Assembly (NCBI GenBank): GCA_033297075.1
Contig: MU858126.1
Coordinates: 106,061 to 170,060 of the forward strand
DNA: 64,000 nucleotides
Source: Rhypophila decipiens
Lineage: Eukaryota; Ascomycota; Sordariomycetes; Sordariales; Naviculisporaceae
Direction: 5' to 3'
Shown here: positions 62,229 through 64,000 of the stretch, piece after piece
Position numbering within the stretch: position 1 is the first letter of the stretch
How the letters are laid out: every line of letters starts with the position of its first letter
The notes under the pieces: model-generated
Seen by the model: only the letters and a program-made list of their open reading frames with translations
What the model was told of the DNA's origin: nothing
Databases searched by the model: none
Program-made: the position numbers and the translations under genes

Positions 62229-62903
62229 GAGCGCTCTGGTCAAGGTGACTGCTATGGATAGATACCAAGGCTGGCAGTCTCGGCAAGGTATTGCGACTCG
62301 GCCGGGCTTTTGTATGTAGATAAACGAATTATGTATTTTGTTTGGTGGAAGAAAATGAGAATTATAAAGACAGACCTCCTCTCTCTATGGAGGGTTTGCC
62401 GCCGTTGACTTGTTACTTGGATTGCCCCGCTGCTTAACCTCGTGCCGTGAACTAGTACTAAGTAAGTCAGTTGCTCATGGCGACCCAACGCTCAGATGGC
62501 CTCCTAGGCTCCTTGTCTAGTTCAGTAACTGGCCCGTGTAAAGATCACCCACAAGCACATCGGTTGCTACCCTCCTTGCCTTCCAAGGGAGGCCAGATAT
62601 GTCAATGTAGACGGATGCCGCACAAGAAAGAGCAGAGGCAGGCAGCCTGTTCTCCGCCATAAGCCCATTACCCATACAATCTGAGCAGTCTGACTTGATG
62701 TGGTGCTTAGGACACATTGTAACATCCTTCCGTTCAAAGTTTATGCGTCAAGCATTCACCCGGATATTCTTCAGTGACACAAGAGACCTACTTGGTTCAC
62801 CCAACAACAATGTCACTGCCTACAATATATATCCAAGAATAACAAGACCTTTGACGATGAGATTTAGTCATACGCCATCATCCCATCTGCTCCGGCACAC
62901 CCC
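62229..62903. other. Intergenic, 3' ends of convergent DIS3 and DPB4
   Basis: 675 bp between stop codons with no supported gene; should contain both 3' UTRs. Confidence 0.6.
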
Positions 62904-63838
62904 CTACTCGCTCTCCTCACCGTCATCCACAGCCTCATCCTCACCAGGGCCTCCAGCCTCGTCTTGATCATCCTCCTCTTCACCACCCTCCTCGTCCTCC
63001 GCGTCCTCTTCTTCTTCTTCTTCGTCCTCTGCATCCTCCTCTTCTTCTTCGTCTTCTTCGTCCTCGTCAGCAGCATCATCATCAGGCACAGTCTCGGCAT
63101 CCGAGACCTCGTCATGTCCTCCCCCAGCTGCTGCACCGCCATCTGTCTTGGCCTTTTTCGCAGCCCGGGGCTGCCCCTCCGACTGTGGTGCGTGTTTCTG
63201 GTGGTGAAAACTCGCCTCCGTCTCTGTTTGGCCCCCTTGGTCGTCGTCGTCTACGCTCATCATGGATGCTTCTCCACCGCCGCTGCTTACATCGGCTCCA
63301 CCGGGGCCAGTGGATGCCTTTTTCGCGGCCGTGACCTTTTTGCGGTATGCTGAGCGTTTTGAGGTTTGGACTTCGTTGAACTCTGTTTTTTTTGTTCTGT
63401 GTGTTAGTTGGGCTTCGTTTTTTTCCTTGGCTGGGAAGAAGAATGGAGGGAACTGATGTGCCAAAGGAAAAGAAGGAGGATGGATACGCACTAGCAAACT
63501 CAGCCTCCAGCCTCTCCCGCATGAACCCAAACTCGGTCTCGTCCAGCGCCTTGAACACATCGGCCGGCATAATCGTCTTTTTGTTGGATGCTATCGTATG
63601 TTCATTCGCGCTAACCATCCAAGCCGCCGTAGTTGTTAGCCCGGAAACGACATGAAAATGCGGTATACTTGACAGAAGTGGGAGGGGGGCAGTTTTGTAC
63701 GTACGTCGACGCTATATGGCTAATGAAAACCGTCGCGCTCTTTGACAAGGCCAGTATCGCATTGGCTTGTATCTGCGTGTTTGCAGGGAGGACGCCCTTG
63801 GCTAGACGGGTGATGATTGATTTCGGGAGGTTCAAGTC
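62904..63838 (-). CDS. DPB4: DNA polymerase epsilon subunit D, histone-fold protein Dpb4 (5' exon missing)
   Basis: Histone-fold subunit (NF-YB/H2B-like) that pairs with Dpb3 in DNA polymerase epsilon and with its partner in CHRAC/ISW2-type remodellers. Three exons are visible: 63838-63705, 63610-63492 and 63382-62904, all in phase, giving about 243 residues. The fold begins DLNLPKSIITRLAKGVLPAN, continues ILALSKSATVFISHIAST and ANEHTIASNKKTIMPADVFKALDETEF, and is followed by a basic linker and a very acidic Glu/Asp C-terminal tail of about 60 residues. The first exon, which should carry the ATG and a short N-terminus, is not seen between 63839 and 64000; a 24-nt poly-G and degraded sequence lie where it is expected. 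CAG at 63841-63839 is a good acceptor, supporting a further 5' exon. Confidence 0.9.
62905..63080 (-). repeat. GAG/GAA/GAC coding repeat (acidic tail of Dpb4)
   Basis: Low-complexity run of Glu and Asp codons; on the plus strand it appears as CTTCTT/CCTCCT. It is typical of Dpb4 and other histone-fold proteins and generates spurious frames in the opposite strand. Confidence 0.85.
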
Positions 63839-63922
63839 CTGTTGTGTTTTTTACCCCATGGCGGTCGGTTAGCTTTGGGCTGTTATTTTCACCCTCTGTT
63901 TCCAACAAGAGAATCCAATCTC

Positions 63923-63946
63923 GGGGGGGGGGGGGGGGGGGGGGGG
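63923..63946 (+). repeat. Poly-G tract (24 nt) near window end
   Basis: Twenty-four G followed by A/G-rich sequence and another C/G run up to 64000. It resembles the artefact at 41142 and probably marks a low-quality contig end that removed the first exon of DPB4. Confidence 0.85.
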
Positions 63947-64000
63947 AAATACAAATGGGAGAAAATGGGTTGAGGGCACCCCCCCGCCCGAAAATTACCA

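Noticed and set aside
62964..63353. Plus-strand Phe/Leu-rich frame with apparent membrane helices
   Set aside because: Antisense of the Glu/Asp codons of the DPB4 tail.

Overview
This is nuclear DNA from a filamentous ascomycete, most likely a sordariomycete of the order Sordariales. The signs are short introns (about 50-260 nt) with GT..AG borders and CTAAC/CTGAC-like branch sites, fungal orthologues throughout, compact housekeeping genes between long intergenic stretches, and an initiator tRNA that matches my recollection of the Neurospora one. Placement below class level is inference. All products were identified by reading translated protein against remembered family features; no search was run. 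Exon borders were derived by hand and agree in phase.

Layout. 1-8.3 kb: the 3' part of RLI1/ABCE1 (ribosome recycling ATPase), PRP40 (U1 snRNP splicing factor, minus strand, five exons) and, divergent from it, TRS65 (TRAPPII). 8.6-17.8 kb: SLD3 (replication initiation, minus strand, four exons) and, divergent from it, a 1381-residue Ssk2/Ssk22/OS-4 type MAPKKK of the HOG osmostress pathway. 20.4-22.5 kb: a homeodomain transcription factor on the minus strand, followed upstream by about 14.6 kb with no recognisable gene except one 421-bp MITE with near-perfect 34-bp inverted repeats and a TA target duplication.

37.1-43.0 kb: a HAD phosphatase of the glycerol-3-phosphatase type (minus, five exons) divergent from NUG1 (circularly permuted nucleolar GTPase), then an assembly gap in poly-G/poly-C sequence, then a cysteine-rich single-pass membrane protein. 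44.0 kb: an intronless initiator tRNA-Met. 45.9-48.3 kb: RSC7/NPL6 (chromatin remodelling). 48.3-59.2 kb: a second gene-poor stretch. 59.2-63.8 kb: DIS3/RRP44 (exosome nuclease) convergent with DPB4 (DNA polymerase epsilon histone-fold subunit), whose 5' exon is missing at a poly-G tract by the window end.

The genes are independent core functions (translation, splicing, trafficking, replication, ribosome assembly, RNA decay, chromatin), not a cluster. The only functional link I see is that the MAPKKK and the glycerol-3-phosphatase-like enzyme could belong to the same osmostress response, but they lie 20 kb apart. I found no biosynthetic cluster, CRISPR array, virus or novel multi-gene system. 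The most interesting items are the MITE, the two gene-poor stretches, the cysteine-rich membrane protein and the assembly artefacts.
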